This document shows positions 1 through 11,430 of a DNA stretch of 64,000 nt, piece after piece. The DNA is from Cavenderia fasciculata (taxonomy: Eukaryota; Evosea; Eumycetozoa; Acytosteliales; Cavenderiaceae), in assembly GCF_000203815.1 (NCBI RefSeq), contig NW_004457644.1:248001-312000 (forward strand), written 5' to 3'. The notes under the pieces were generated by a model that made no database searches, was not told the origin of the DNA, and worked only from the letters and a program-made list of their open reading frames with translations. A program made the translations under genes and the position numbers. Positions within the stretch are counted from its first letter, which is position 1, and every line of letters begins with the position of its first letter.

Positions 1-1
1 T

Positions 2-1618
2 TCATCTTTGGATGGTGTTCAAGCAATCTCTTCAACTACCTTTAATTTGAAATTGGATTCGATTATTATCAACTCTGTGGTACAGTCGTTGGTGCAATTG
101 ACACTCTTGAATCATGTAATGTTGTTTGATACGATGAATGTTGGTGCAGGCTGCACTATACTGGTACTTGAAAACTCGACTCTCACCATTGCCAACAATC
201 TCAGTGTCGCCGACCAAGGTACAGTCTATGTTAGCCAAGACTCTAGTGTGATGGTCGGTACAGCCTCCTTTGACATTGGATCGAGCTACACTCAACAAGT
301 CAACGGATACTTTTCGTCTAATGGCGGTGCCTCGATTTGGGGGGAATTGACATTGGTTGGAGAGACATCGTTTGCTCTCTATGGCACTGGCAATGTGGTT
401 GGTGGACTATTGACGACTGGACTACACGGCATTGCACTCTTTTCAGACGTGTTGGTTACCCAGTTGGGATATGTTGACGTGCAAGGTAGTTTGGTGGTCA
501 CGGGTACACTCGAGTTGAGTCGTGCTGCCAGTGTTGTAGTCAATTACAATGTGTCGGTTGTGCCAGGTGGATCGATTGTGCTTGGGGAATACTCTACCTT
601 TAAACAGTCGCCTTCCTATGCCCCCGCACCAGCCCAAGGCCCTGTGATTGTGCAAATCGACAATGTCATTGGACAAGCCAGCAGCCAGATATCGATCGGT
701 CGCGCCGACGAGCTCAACCTCGGCACGCTCGATCTTGACGGTCAACTCCAAATCACCACACTCGTCGATTTCACCGATATCATGGGACCGGCAAACATCT
801 CCCAGCTCATACTCCAAGCAACCACATCGGTTAATGCAGACCTCCATTTCGCCATTTACACAGGTCACGTCAACATCTCACAAATCTACTCGTATTTCAC
901 GGTTGGACAACCATCAACCGTCTCGATTGTATTTGACCAAAGTAGTTTACTCGTAGACACTCCCATCACCTTGTACAATACAATTTTGACTGTTTCAATG
1001 CAGTCAGTTCTAAATATCACAACTGGTTTCTTTTCGCTGTCCAATGACTCGCAAGTCATTGTCAATGATGGTAGTTCACTCAACTTGTACGACACTCAAT
1101 TCACAACACCCAATATCACAACTGGAACAGGTTCATCAGTATCTATTACCAACACACAAATGGACGGTAATATCCTACTCAACCATGGTAGCAGTCTACT
1201 TGTCAACCAGTCGACCATTACCGGAGACATCTCTGCCGACGATGCCAAACTTTTGTTTATTGGACAAAACGGCAGTCTCTCTTCCGTATCGGGTGGTCTC
1301 TATGTCTATTCACAAGCAACCATTGGTATAACCGTAGACAGTCTTTCTACCTCCTACGGAGGGGTACCTCTATCAGCCGGTAGTTTTGAACTCAACGATG
1401 GTACACTCTCCCTCAACACACTCCAACCACTCAACACACTCCAAGTTGGACAAGCCTACTTTATCGTACAAGCAACCGAATCATTGATCGTCATACCAAC
1501 CCAATGTACCATTCAATTCACATTACCAGCAAACCAAAGTTACAAATTTAGTCTTATTCCAAATTTTGGAAATGGTTTGAAATATTTGATTTTCGAAATT
1601 TTCCAATCATCCAACTAA
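2..1618 (+). CDS. Secreted beta-repeat protein, 5'-truncated by window edge
   Basis: The frame is open to the left edge, so the N-terminus, with the expected signal peptide and W-x-GGVVP block, lies outside. About 538 residues are visible. They are rich in Ser, Thr, Val, Gly and Asn, with many N-x-S/T sequons and a short periodic pattern of alternating hydrophobic and polar residues (for example SSLLVNQSTITGDIS). That pattern resembles a solenoid of short beta strands. There is almost no Lys or charge, no Cys-rich module and no membrane segment at the C-terminus, so export without an anchor is the simplest reading. The C-terminal pattern (a Tyr-Phe-Ile strand after a run of SLNTLQ-type repeats, then a C-T-I strand and a final Tyr-Leu-Ile-Phe-Glu) matches the ends of the four full-length relatives at 22.8, 24.9, 33.8 and 36.0 kb. 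Function unknown; cell-surface, matrix or spore-coat roles are guesses. Confidence 0.75.
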   Translation, partial: SSLDGVQAISSTTFNLKLDSIIINSVVQSLVQLTLLNHVMLFDTMNVGAGCTILVLENSTLTIANNLSVADQGTVYVSQDSSVMVGTASFDIGSSYTQQVNGYFSSNGGASIWGELTLVGETSFALYGTGNVVGGLLTTGLHGIALFSDVLVTQLGYVDVQGSLVVTGTLELSRAASVVVNYNVSVVPGGSIVLGEYSTFKQSPSYAPAPAQGPVIVQIDNVIGQASSQISIGRADELNLGTLDLDGQLQITTLVDFTDIMGPANISQLILQATTSVNADLHFAIYTGHVNISQIYSYFTVGQPSTVSIVFDQSSLLVDTPITLYNTILTVSMQSVLNITTGFFSLSNDSQVIVNDGSSLNLYDTQFTTPNITTGTGSSVSITNTQMDGNILLNHGSSLLVNQSTITGDISADDAKLLFIGQNGSLSSVSGGLYVYSQATIGITVDSLSTSYGGVPLSAGSFELNDGTLSLNTLQPLNTLQVGQAYFIVQATESLIVIPTQCTIQFTLPANQSYKFSLIPNFGNGLKYLIFEIFQSSN

Positions 1619-2204
1619 ATGGAAATAAATTATTAATAATAATTAAATATGACACTCCTTTATTGGGAACAATGGATACACCTTTTGGAAAATTCAGTTA
1701 ACTTTTTTAGACTACCAACAACAACCACGAACAACAATCAAGTTGGAGAATGATGAATCATCACCCCTATTGCCAATTTAGACATTTTTAGAATTATTCA
1801 AATTAATTTTCCATTTTGTACCAGGATATGAATCAAACATAAATAGAGACACCATCTTTTTTTATATTTGTTATTTTCAATCTCATCTTTAGCTTTAAAT
1901 TCTTATATATATTTATTTATTAGTCATTTTTTTAAGGGTTGTGTTAACAACTATGATGAAGTAGATCTCAACTAAATCACTTTGTCCACCTATTTTTTGT
2001 TTTTATGACGAAGGAATTGGTAAAAATCACTCTTCAAAATTAATGGAGATTTTTCTGGAATCAAGATGTGAGAAGCCAAAATCATCATCCTTTTTGACTT
2101 TCGACATCTTGGTTTCTATCCAATCAAACTATTGGTTAACCATCTCTACTCCATAAAAAATAAACATCTATTGACAATATTATTAATATCTTGTTTTTAT
2201 TCAA
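1619..2204. other. Gene-free stretch between convergent 3' ends
   Basis: AT-rich spacer between two converging genes. It contains AATAAA-like and T-rich segments fitting polyadenylation regions for both. I see no coding exon or structured RNA. Confidence 0.6.
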
Positions 2205-2921
2205 TTAATTGATATGTGTAATAGAAGGTGGAATATCAATAGTACTACCAGGGGTAATTTCATTATTATCCTCTTGGACAAGTAGATCATTTGGATCTGG
2301 TACCTTGTAAGGAGCTGGTTGTACCCATGATAAAGGTGGTGGATAGTATAATTGTGGTTGATAATTTAATAATTGTTGTTGTTCTTGAATTTGATAATTA
2401 TTTTCAAATATATTATTATTATTATTACAATATTGTTGTTGTTGTTGTTGTAATAATATTTGTTGTTGTTGTTGTTGTTGTTGTTGTTGAATGGCAGCAT
2501 CAATACCATAGGCAGGATAAACATTTGGTAAAGATTGAATCATTGTAATCATTGGATAATTCAAAAAGTCAATTCTATTTCTAAATAGACAATAGGCAAC
2601 TATACCAATTATGACTATAGCAACCAATGCAAATAGTCCAAACAAGAATCCCAACAAACCAAATAAAATGTAAAGTTTAATCATTGATGTTGATTTTGGA
2701 TCGAATGCTTCTTGTGTCTCTACATTTGCATCATTCCAATATAATTGATAATCCAATCCCATTGAACGCCAATTTCCTCTAGTCAACGTCCACTTTCCAT
2801 CATCTGTTCCACACGATAGATTCGACCCATCTTTTTGCATTGCCATTGGTATTCCATTAATCGACAGTCCTACATCATCAACTATTATTTCCTTGTCTGG
2901 AAATACAAATGTCTTTTTCAT
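2205..2921 (-). CDS. Single-pass membrane protein with Gln/Asn-rich tail
   Basis: Single-exon gene for 238 residues, with a genuine ATG at 2919-2921. Residues 1-80 form a small polar domain with one Cys (Cys37) and no signal peptide. Residues about 81-113 are one long hydrophobic stretch (LLGFLFGLFALVAIVIIGIV) followed by Arg114 and Arg116. The rest is a poly-Gln/poly-Asn region coded by CAA/CAG and AAT runs, then a Pro/Tyr-rich end. The positive residues after the membrane segment suggest an N-out, C-in orientation, which is an inference. I do not recognise the N-terminal domain. The homopolymers are ordinary for dictyostelids and say nothing about function. Confidence 0.7.
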   Translation of the reverse strand: MKKTFVFPDKEIIVDDVGLSINGIPMAMQKDGSNLSCGTDDGKWTLTRGNWRSMGLDYQLYWNDANVETQEAFDPKSTSMIKLYILFGLLGFLFGLFALVAIVIIGIVAYCLFRNRIDFLNYPMITMIQSLPNVYPAYGIDAAIQQQQQQQQQQILLQQQQQQYCNNNNNIFENNYQIQEQQQLLNYQPQLYYPPPLSWVQPAPYKVPDPNDLLVQEDNNEITPGSTIDIPPSITHIN

Positions 2922-3697
2922 TCTCTAAATAAATATAAATATAAATCTAGAAATAAATAAATAAAATAATATATTTTTTACAGAAAGGAATAAGAGTAGA
3001 GTAGAGTAGTAAAGAGATACTAGAGTATTTAAATCATATCATCATATCATACACAATTTCTTGTTTGTTTGTGTGTGTGGAATGAACCACCAATAAAGTT
3101 GTAATAATATTATTTTTACAAAACCATTCCATCACACCTCACTCCTTGGTTCCCAAGTGATTGTGAATATTATGATAGGGATGGGGTAGTGCATTATTAT
3201 TTTAAAAACCAAACAAGATACATATTTTATTTGATTTGATTTTCAATGGTTGGTTGGTTGTGTTATTATTATTATTATTTGTTGTTTTGTTTTGATCAAA
3301 AATATACAATGAAACAAATAAGCTCACTTTAAATTAATCCTTCTCCTTTTCTTTAAAACAAAGAGTTTAGAAGTAGTAGAGTGAGGTCGAGATTGAATTG
3401 AATTGGATTGGTGTTCGTATACCAATAAATATAGGATGAATTATTATTATTATTATTATTAAATTGATGAGTGATGATTTAAATAAATAAATATTGTTAT
3501 TAATGTAATGTTTGTTTTGGTTGGTTGGTTGGTAGGTAGGTTGGTTAAAACACTTTTGACTATAATACTTTGTGTGTTGGTTGATTGGTTGTTATGATTG
3601 ATTGATGTTGTTGTTTGGTATTAAATTAAAAAGTTGGGTAAAAAATACTTATTATTATTATTAAAAAGTAGGACGTCCTACTGCTGGGATATATTAA
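2922..3697. other. Gene-free stretch upstream of the membrane-protein gene
   Basis: AT-rich, with short ATT, AAT and TTGG microsatellites (for example around 3430-3460 and 3515-3545). It holds the promoter of the minus-strand gene to its left and the 3' end of the cortexillin gene to its right. No ORF of credible composition. Confidence 0.6.
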
Positions 3698-5166
3698 TTA
3701 ACAGATTCTATCATTATCAGCTAATTGTTTTTGGGTTTGTTGTCCTGTCTTGAATTAATAGATAGATAGTATTTTGTTAGTAAATATATATATATATATA
3801 TTCCAATATTTATGTTCTTACCTTTTTACTAATTGTAATAGCTTTAACATTTGAAACATGAACTATATCATTGATTCTACGTTCTTCATCATCCAATTGT
3901 TGAGCCAAAAGTAAGAGTTGTTCTTCGTTGGTTTTGGAGAGGTCGGCAGAGATTTGAGGTGGACGCCACATCATGACCTTTTTGCCGGATGCCTTTTCTT
4001 GGACTTGTTGTTGGAGACGACAGAGTAGTTGTTGGTGGTCTTCGAGATTGTCTCGGAGACGTGAGAGGTCGACGACAAGACTGCGCGACTCTACCTCTTG
4101 TACGCGACGCTCGATAAACTGGCGTTCAAAACGTGCATTTTCAAACTCGACAGAGTACATATTGAGCATTTCCTCGAGACGCATGAGTCTAGAGATATCA
4201 CTGCGTTCGACCTCTGCAAGCTCGGTGACACGGCTCTTCATGAGTTCGACGTCACTCTCTTGTGCTTTGGCGCGACCTTCGTAGGCCGAGTAAAACAAAC
4301 TCGTGTAGAGCATCATTGTGCGGTCGTCGGCAGTGCCAGCAGCCACGTCCTCGGCATCCAACAATTTAGGAATACATAGGTTCTTCTCGGCAAAGTCAAA
4401 GACGGCTTGTAAACGGGCGATGGCGCTGAGATTGGGGTCGCTACCCAACCCGGCCAACTCGGAAAACTGGCTGGTCTCATCGACCAGTTTCTGTGCCATC
4501 GCGAGGAATGCGTGACCGTCTCTAAACCCAGTTTTGAACTGGTTGATGGATAACCCAGACATGGTCGAACACCACTTTAGCAGATTCTCCTCGGCTTCGC
4601 GTTCACTGGGGTCGCGGTTGTCTGTTGCACCCGCCTCTCCGCCGGCAGCAGCACCACTCCCGTCTGCACGAATATTAGACATACGGAAGCGACGGTACAA
4701 CGTCCACAAGAACCCAAAGATCATCTTTTTATTGCCATCGTAAAAGTCTTCCGGCGACACACCACGTACCTTCATACCAAGATCCTGTTCGATAAAGGTG
4801 ATACCGATCAACAAGTTTTGAATCTTGTTGATCTTGTCTTTGGGTTCTTGTGCGTACTTTCTCTTGCACTTCTTGCCCGACAATATCTCTAGAAACTGTA
4901 TGAATCGAACACCATCTGAAAAGTCTGTAGCCATATTCTCTACCTTTTTATCTACCTTGGCCAACAATGAATTGACCCAATTTGTAAATGCCTAAAAAAA
5001 ACAAACAAACAAACATAGATAGATAGACAGTCAATATACAATTACAATTACAATTACATCTCTCATCCCTCATCTCTCTCATTGTCATATCATTTATCTC
5101 TATCTATATATATATATATACCTTTTCTTGGGCATCTTCCCATTTTCTAGCATTATTTGTTGTCAT
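3698..5166 (-). CDS. Cortexillin-like actin-bundling protein (tandem CH domains plus coiled coil)
   Basis: Three exons on the minus strand: 5122-5166, 3822-4991 and 3698-3748, joined in phase 0, giving 421 residues. The first exon starts MTTNNARKWEDAQEK and reads directly into AFTNWVNSLL, the start of a calponin-homology domain. CH1 covers about residues 13-118 and CH2 about 148-253, with an Ala/Gly-rich linker between. A heptad-rich coiled coil follows from about 257 to 390. This order and length fit dictyostelid cortexillins, about 440 residues, which dimerise through the coiled coil, bundle actin at the cortex and act in cytokinesis. There are no EF-hands, unlike alpha-actinin. The third exon (ending QKQLADNDRIC) rests only on a CAAG acceptor and an immediate stop, so the last 16 residues are less certain. 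I cannot say which cortexillin paralogue (I, II or III) it is. Confidence 0.8.
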
Positions 5167-6547
5167 TCTCTATCTATCTATTTATATATATATTTATAAA
5201 TCTCTATCGCGATGTAAGTTTGTATATATGTGTGTGTGTGTATGACTGTGATTATCTATCTGTCTATAAATATATATATATACTGTCGTTTTCGTTCTCA
5301 CCCCCTTCTATTATTATATGTATATGTACACGGGACAATTACTTATCCTCTCTCTCTCTCTTTAACTCTATAACAACAAAAAGGTAACAAAAAAAAGGGA
5401 TGAAAACATTGGTTTGTTTGTCGTCAAATCAGACTGAGGACCATTAAAAAAAGTTGGCATTCTTTGAATGAGCTGCGATCATTGATTGAAATGGGAGCAG
5501 GTCATCATCGATTGATGGATTGTGATACTGTTTTTCATTCAAACACAGCATGCTTAAGTACCACTTTCAAAACCTTGAAGGGGGAGGAGAGTAGGAAACT
5601 GGAGTGGTTCTATTTTAATAATTATCTCAACGCTATTTATCCCAACCCTCCCTTTTACCATTTGGTTAGAGTATATATATATATATATATATATATGTTT
5701 GTCGTATATTATTACAATATGAATACTAGGAATGGTATTGTATTGTATTATTATGATATAATCTCGTCATGTTGAGTGCATGTTGTTCATTAAAATGGGC
5801 CCACGACTTGTTCCCTAATAAATTAAATATCTTTCACACCACAGAATGGAATGCTAGCTATGAATATACATTAGTTATTCACTCTCACTAACTAAACCTT
5901 TGTATATGTATGTCTGAAACAAACAAACAAACAGACAGACTCCTTTTGATCTTCAACAAACACAGATAATCCATCCAAAAAAAATAAATTAAAAAAATTT
6001 GAAAAAAAAGGCTCATCCTTTCACTCTGATCCTCAATCTTCATATTGAGTACTATCATAAGAAGAAAAGTCAACAACTCTATAATAACTCAAAAGAAGAA
6101 TAACAAACAACAATAATAACAATCTTTTCAGCACTGACTAGTCCCTAAAAGAAGAGAGATAGAACGATAGATATCTATAGATAGTAGTGTCTTTGAAGAA
6201 GAAGAAGAAAAAGAAGAGTGTTGTTCAAAACAAGTAGGAAGTAGGAAGACAAATATTATTATTATTATTGATAAAAGGATTATTTATAAAAGGTAATAAT
6301 AGCGTGATCATGCAGAGACCGATGCATCTTACAACAAGTCAGACTATAGATATAGAATATATCTTGCACTTTTTTGTGAAGATCAGTATCAGAGGATTGA
6401 AGATCATACGATGATGATGATTATGATAATCTAATTTATATGTATATTAATACACCAATAAACATATTTATAGGTGAACGATCATTATAGATAATCGATA
6501 ACAATAACCAGTAGTAAAGAAAGAAAAAATAGATATAGAATACAAAG
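5167..6547. other. Divergent intergenic region between cortexillin and CAF1 genes
   Basis: About 1.4 kb between two divergent genes, so it should carry both promoters. It is AT-rich with TA microsatellites (about 5672-5695) and GATA-type repeats. A slightly more complex patch at 5460-5600 has no convincing ORF or stem-loop. The ORFs crossing 5157-5775 are made of simple sequence and look spurious. Confidence 0.55.
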
Positions 6548-8250
6548 ATGATAAAAATGAAAGGACTGGAACCAGTTACTATAGATACAGATGAAATTAG
6601 AGAAGTATGGGCACATAATCTAGAAGAAGAAATGGCCTTGATAAGAGAATTGGTTGACGATTACAATTATATAGCGATGGTATGTCATAAGAGAAAGAAG
6701 AGAAACAAAAGAAAGAAGATAGAGATGAAAAGAAGATAAGAACTATAGATTAATAATAATAATAATGATCGATTGTTATTATTATATTATTATAGGATAC
6801 AGAATTTCCAGGTATAGTTACTAGACCTGTTGGATCATTTAGAACACCATCAGATTATCATTACCAAACACTTAGATTAAATGTAGATCTCTTAAAAATA
6901 ATTCAACTTGGTCTTACCTTTTCCGATTCAGATGGTAACCTTGCCTCAAATACCTGCACATGGCAATTCAACTTTAAGTTTAATCTAAAGTATTTATCGC
7001 CACAAAAAAGATATCTTTGACATTTGGACATATATAGATCATCATTTGACTGATCTATCCTTATTTTCTATTTATACAGTGAGGATATGTACGCACAGGA
7101 TTCAATCGATTTGCTATCAAGAAGCGGTATCGAATTTAAAAAGAATGAAGAAAATGGCATCGATGTATTGGATTTTGGTGATTTGTTAATGTCTTCTGGA
7201 ATCGTATTAAACGAAAAGATTAAATGGATTTCTTTTCATAGCGGGTATGGTTAATAACGACGACGATCGCAACAGGTGTATTTTTGAATATCTTCAATCC
7301 CCCATTCAAAATCATCCATTCATCCATCATCGTCATCATCATCATCATCATCATCATCGGTCATTGTAAAACAAAACATACATATGGTGGTTACGTTTGG
7401 ATTGACAATACAAGGTGAAACAAAAATACATGTTTGTTTTCAAATGTTTATGGCGATAGATAGATAGATTGATAGATTTATTGAAGGAATGAACGGATGA
7501 ATGAATGATAGATAGATATATATATATATATATATAATCTATGGATGGATTGAAGATATTCAAAAAAAGAAGAAGAAGAAGAAGATTATTGTTGTTTGTT
7601 GAACCTACCTTTATTATTTACACTCTTTTCTTTTTTTTTTCTTTTTTTTATAGATATGATTTTGGATATCTTATAAAGGTACTAACTTGTACAGCTTTAC
7701 CTCAAGAAGAACCAGAATTCTTTGATTTGGTTAGGACCTATTTCCCATGTATTTATGATATCAAATATTTGATGAAGAGTTGTAAAAATTTGAAAGGTGG
7801 ATTAAGTGAATTGGCAGAGGATTTAGATGTATGTTTCCAAATCTTTAGAAATATTATATCTCTATGATACTCATCTCTCTATGTCTCTTTTTATTTTCTT
7901 TTTAGATTAAAAGAATTGGACCACAACATCAAGCAGGCAGTGATAGTTTGCTAACATGTACGACATTCTTTAAATTGAGAAAGATGTACTTTGAAAATCA
8001 AATCGATGATTCCAAGTACCAAGGAATTCTATATGGTCTCACTTCATCATTTTCACAAGATAATAGCCAACAAAATAACAATAATAGTAATAGCAGCAGC
8101 AGCAGCGGCACCACAAGTACCAGCACCAGCTCGACCACCAGCACATCCACCTCTTCATCCACTTCATCACCATCCTCATCATCACTCCCAAATAACAATA
8201 GCTATACTGCATCTGCATCATCTTTAAATGGGCATGTAATAACTTCATAA
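6548..8250 (+). CDS. cnot7: CAF1/POP2-type deadenylase, CCR4-NOT subunit 7/8
   Basis: Five exons: 6548-6679, 6796-6989, 7080-7244, 7654-7828 and 7906-8250, all with GTATGT-like donors and TAG/CAG acceptors; phases agree. The product has 336 residues. It is the DEDD-family 3'-5' exonuclease that shortens mRNA poly(A) tails in the CCR4-NOT complex. Catalytic residues are all visible: Asp45 and Glu47 in DTEFPG, Asp166 in GYDFGYLIK, and His230 and Asp235 in [10 protein letters not shown]. These lie exactly five residues after the human CNOT7 positions. The block [12 protein letters not shown] is also near-invariant in the family. Residues after about 280 are a low-complexity Asn/Ser/Thr tail absent from animal homologues. 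An alternative start at 6557 would remove only three residues. Confidence 0.96.
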
Positions 8251-8787
8251 TGGTCCCATTTAAATTTCAAAATAACCTAACATAACAAACTAAATTCTCA
8301 ATAACAACATAACAACAATAACAACAACAACAAAAAAGGTGATTGATGTATAGATAGATAGATAATAACAAAACAACAAATTCAAACCGAAAGAGGAATA
8401 TATTTAAATACTATAGGCAGATATATAACAACAATAACAATAGCAACAACAATAATAACAAAAGAGACAAAGATGAAATAAGATAAAAAAATAGAGAGGA
8501 GGCACAATTGGTACCAAAACTATTATTATTATTATTATTTATTATTATATTATTTATAACAACACGCACCAAACCCAACCCAACCCAACCAATCCACAAT
8601 AAAACAAGCAATAATCGCATCAAAAAAAAAAATAATCCTAATAACCAAGTTGACTTCCAGTCCAAGAATCAAATGAAAGTAAATGGAAAAGGAATAGATA
8701 GATTCTAATTTGAATGGCAGTAATATAATTATTATTGTTACAACTAACTATTATTATTCCTCAAATCACAAAACTATTATCTCTTTT

Positions 8788-8920
8788 GTGAATCCAATAT
8801 GGATTCCATGTGCGAAACAGATCTGAGAGGATGATCTGCAGACCCTGTCCTGTTTGAAATTTTTTTTTTATTTTTTTGATTTTTCTTTTGCCCACCCTGT
8901 CTGCAGTGAGAGTGATCATG
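8788..8920. ncRNA. Possible structured RNA or inverted-repeat patch (unassigned)
   Basis: Inside very AT-rich DNA this patch has higher GC and nested inverted repeats. GAATCC (8790-8795) pairs with GGATTC (8801-8806) across a five-base loop. CTGCAGAC (8836-8843) pairs with GTCTGCAG (8899-8906), and ATGATC (8831-8836) pairs with GATCAT (8914-8919). T-rich tracts lie between the arms. It lacks the dictyostelid class I RNA motif CCTTACAGCAA and the landmarks of spliceosomal RNAs, tRNA or 7SL that I looked for. It may be a gene-specific untranslated structure or nothing functional. Strand unknown. Confidence 0.2.
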
Positions 8921-9177
8921 TTACATTGAGCGCATTCTACTTATTCATAAAGTATAGTAATTACTGTAGATTTTAAAGGTATTGTTGAATGAAAACAACA
9001 ACTTCAATAGAGAGGATATATCAACAAACAACAACAACGACGACAAAGTAGACAAGATCGAAAATCATTTTAACAATGATAGAGACAAACATAAAAAAGA
9101 ACGAATAATTCAAGAATAGAGATATACATATACCTATACCTGTACACCAATCATCATATGATGATTGATCATAGAGA

Positions 9178-9179
9178 CA

Positions 9180-9247
<68 letters not shown>
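9178..9247. repeat. (GAAA)n microsatellite, about 17 copies
   Basis: Uninterrupted tetranucleotide repeat about 70 bases long, about 100 bases upstream of the COX6B start. Confidence 0.95.
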
Positions 9248-9350
9248 GAGAGCAAGAGCGAATCGACTCAACATCACAACAAATGATCATACATACACAT
9301 ACTCCACCTATCAACCATTACTAATCTAATCTATTTATGATACTGTGTAG

Positions 9351-9693
9351 ATGTCTGAACAAGTCACTGCCCCATACAACCCACGTTTCCCAAACATGAA
9401 CCAAACCAAGCACTGTTGGGCTAGTTATGTAGATTTCAACGGTTGCGTTAAGCATTATGAAGGCGACGAATCAAAGTGCATGGAATTCAAGCAATCTATG
9501 AACTCTCTTTGCCCAGGCAAATGGGTATGTTTTAGAATAGAATATAATAGAAGAGATAGACAGAACTTTCATATGATTTACTAACTAACAACATAATCAT
9601 CTATCTATCTATCTATCTATTTTCATATATTTATAGTTGTCTGACTTTGAAGAACAAAGAGAAGCTGGTATTTTCCCAACCAACAGATTTTAA
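9351..9693 (+). CDS. cox6B: Cytochrome c oxidase subunit VIb (COX6B/COX12)
   Basis: Two exons, 9351-9524 and 9637-9693, joined in phase 0 at a GTATGT donor, encode 76 residues. The protein is a twin-cysteine intermembrane-space subunit: Cys22 and Cys32 form a CX9C pair and Cys43 and Cys54 a CX10C pair, the exact spacing of COX6B. The flanking CWASYVDFNGC, LCPGKWLSDFEEQREAGIFP pattern is also diagnostic. It should be imported by the MIA40 relay, not by a presequence, and none is seen. It lies at the intermembrane face of complex IV and supports dimer stability and cytochrome c docking. The ATG follows a TGTGTAG sequence that could be an acceptor for an intron in the 5' UTR. Confidence 0.93.
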
Positions 9694-9929
9694 ATTGATA
9701 TAATTAGAACACATAACATAATAACAACAATACCAAATACCAATACCAATACAGTAAATTCATATTTATAAATATATCCTTCCTTACAACTTTTGATGAA
9801 TTGAATTGATCTAATGGGAAAGATATTAATATATTATATTATATAATATTTATAATATTGTATACATTATACATATATACATTTACAATTGTGATTATTT
9901 ATTTTCTGTATATTAATTATGTTTATTAT

Positions 9930-11430
9930 TTAATCCAATTTAATGATACCCCAAACAATTAATTTATAAAATAGACGCATGAATGTGTTTCGGATGGCTT
10001 CACCGATGACTCCAACTGGTCTTGCATGCATTCTTTCAGTATTGCTACGAGACATGTTAACAGCTGCAAATCCTCTTGCAAGCATATTGGTTTCATACTC
10101 TTGCATGCACAGTGTGAGGTCTTTGCCTTCAGAGACGATAGCTAGAATGATTTTCCCCAAATCCACACCATCTGCAATAGCACAATTTCCACCCATGCCA
10201 GCATGTGACACCATGCAATGTGCAGCGTCACCTAGTAGTGTCACTCTAGATGGGGCGGGATAAGTGGTGTGATCAGCTTCAGTAAGGGCCTCGATCTTGT
10301 CATAGAGTAAATGGTGTGGTTTGGTCATCTCTACCATCACCTTTTGAATGAGTGGATGGTATCCTGATAGACGACTACCAACTACCTCTAACATTTGTTC
10401 ACGAGTCTCTGGTAAACTCTCAACTGGTAATGGTCGGTACTCGTACTGCCAAAACAACATGGTTGTATTGGTACTGTCATTATTAAAGAATGATTCCAAA
10501 TTGTCAATATCAACCAAACCAAAGTCACGAGCATCTTTGATAGAGTTGGTTTTACAAAGGATGATTGAATTTTGTTGGTTTCCAATTGATTTGATAGCTA
10601 CACTCTCCTCTTTCTCTGGTTTATTGCCCTTGTAGACAACGTCGAGTAGTGGATTGAATATCTGGTCGACAGTGTCATTGGGTACGGCAACGAGTGATTG
10701 GATACGATAGACATTGACATTTGCAAATTTAAAATCTGGTAACTTTTGTTTACGAACTGTTGATCTAACTCCATCTGCTCCAACCAAGAAATCTCCTCTA
10801 TACACATATTTAAAATAAATAAGTTACATATTATTCAAACAATTTGTTTGTTCTCTCTCTCTCTTCTCTCTCTCTCTATTCATTTTTACATACATATAAG
10901 ATGTACCATCTTCAAATGTGGCAGTTACTTTACCAGCTTGTTCATCTTCAGTATACGATACCAATCTTTTGTCATAGTGTATGGTTGGTTGTAGATTATG
11001 AGCATTGATTAATTCTTGACGCAATGTACCTCTATTCATGACTTGGTTTCTTTGGATGGCTAGTAAAAAGGCCAAACTACGATCGGCTATAATGAATTGA
11101 CTTGGACACTCAAATACCGTTGATTTCAATGCTTCCAATTGCTGATCGCTCAATGATTCTGTTAATGCTTTCATTCCCATTGCATTGACACCAATCACAT
11201 ATCCTTGCAGTCTTGAATCTTCAGATCTATCTCTTTCAAATATTTGAATGTCGATTAACCCATCCTTGTCGTGTGTCTTTATATAATTTGCTAATACTAA
11301 TCCACCTATACCTGCTCCAATAATCAATACTGTTTTCCTTGATTGATTCAATCAATATTGTTAGATAATCATAAGATTATTATTATTATTACAATACATA
11401 CTTTGTTGATGTTGTTGTTGTAGATTCCAT
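9930..11430 (-). CDS. FAD-dependent aromatic-ring-hydroxylase-type monooxygenase
   Basis: Three exons on the minus strand: 11402-11430, 10894-11337 and 9930-10797. The phases match and give 446 residues. The first exon codes only MESTTTTSTK. The second opens with the ADP-binding Rossmann strand VLIIGAGIGG (GxGxxG at residues 17-22). The third carries the VGADG segment near 164-167 and the FAD-ribityl motif LLGDAAHCM (Gly-Asp at 347-348) followed by HAGMGGNCAI. This set defines the para-hydroxybenzoate-hydroxylase/UbiH-like flavoprotein fold, which uses NAD(P)H and O2 to hydroxylate an organic substrate. The substrate cannot be read from sequence; neighbours give no hint. Cytosolic by default, since no targeting signal or membrane segment is seen. 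Confidence 0.88.

Larger units (their letters stand above)
8251..9350. other. Gene-free stretch between CAF1 and COX6B genes
   Basis: AT-rich DNA with CAA, AAT and GAAA microsatellites. The only complex part is 8785-8925, listed separately as a possible structured RNA. The 3' UTR of CAF1 and the promoter of the next gene must lie here. The Leu- and Ser-rich ORFs in this stretch are translations of simple repeats. Confidence 0.55.

Noticed and set aside
9178-9247. Regular array that could suggest a CRISPR-like repeat
   Set aside because: Pure tetranucleotide microsatellite without spacers, in a eukaryotic genome.
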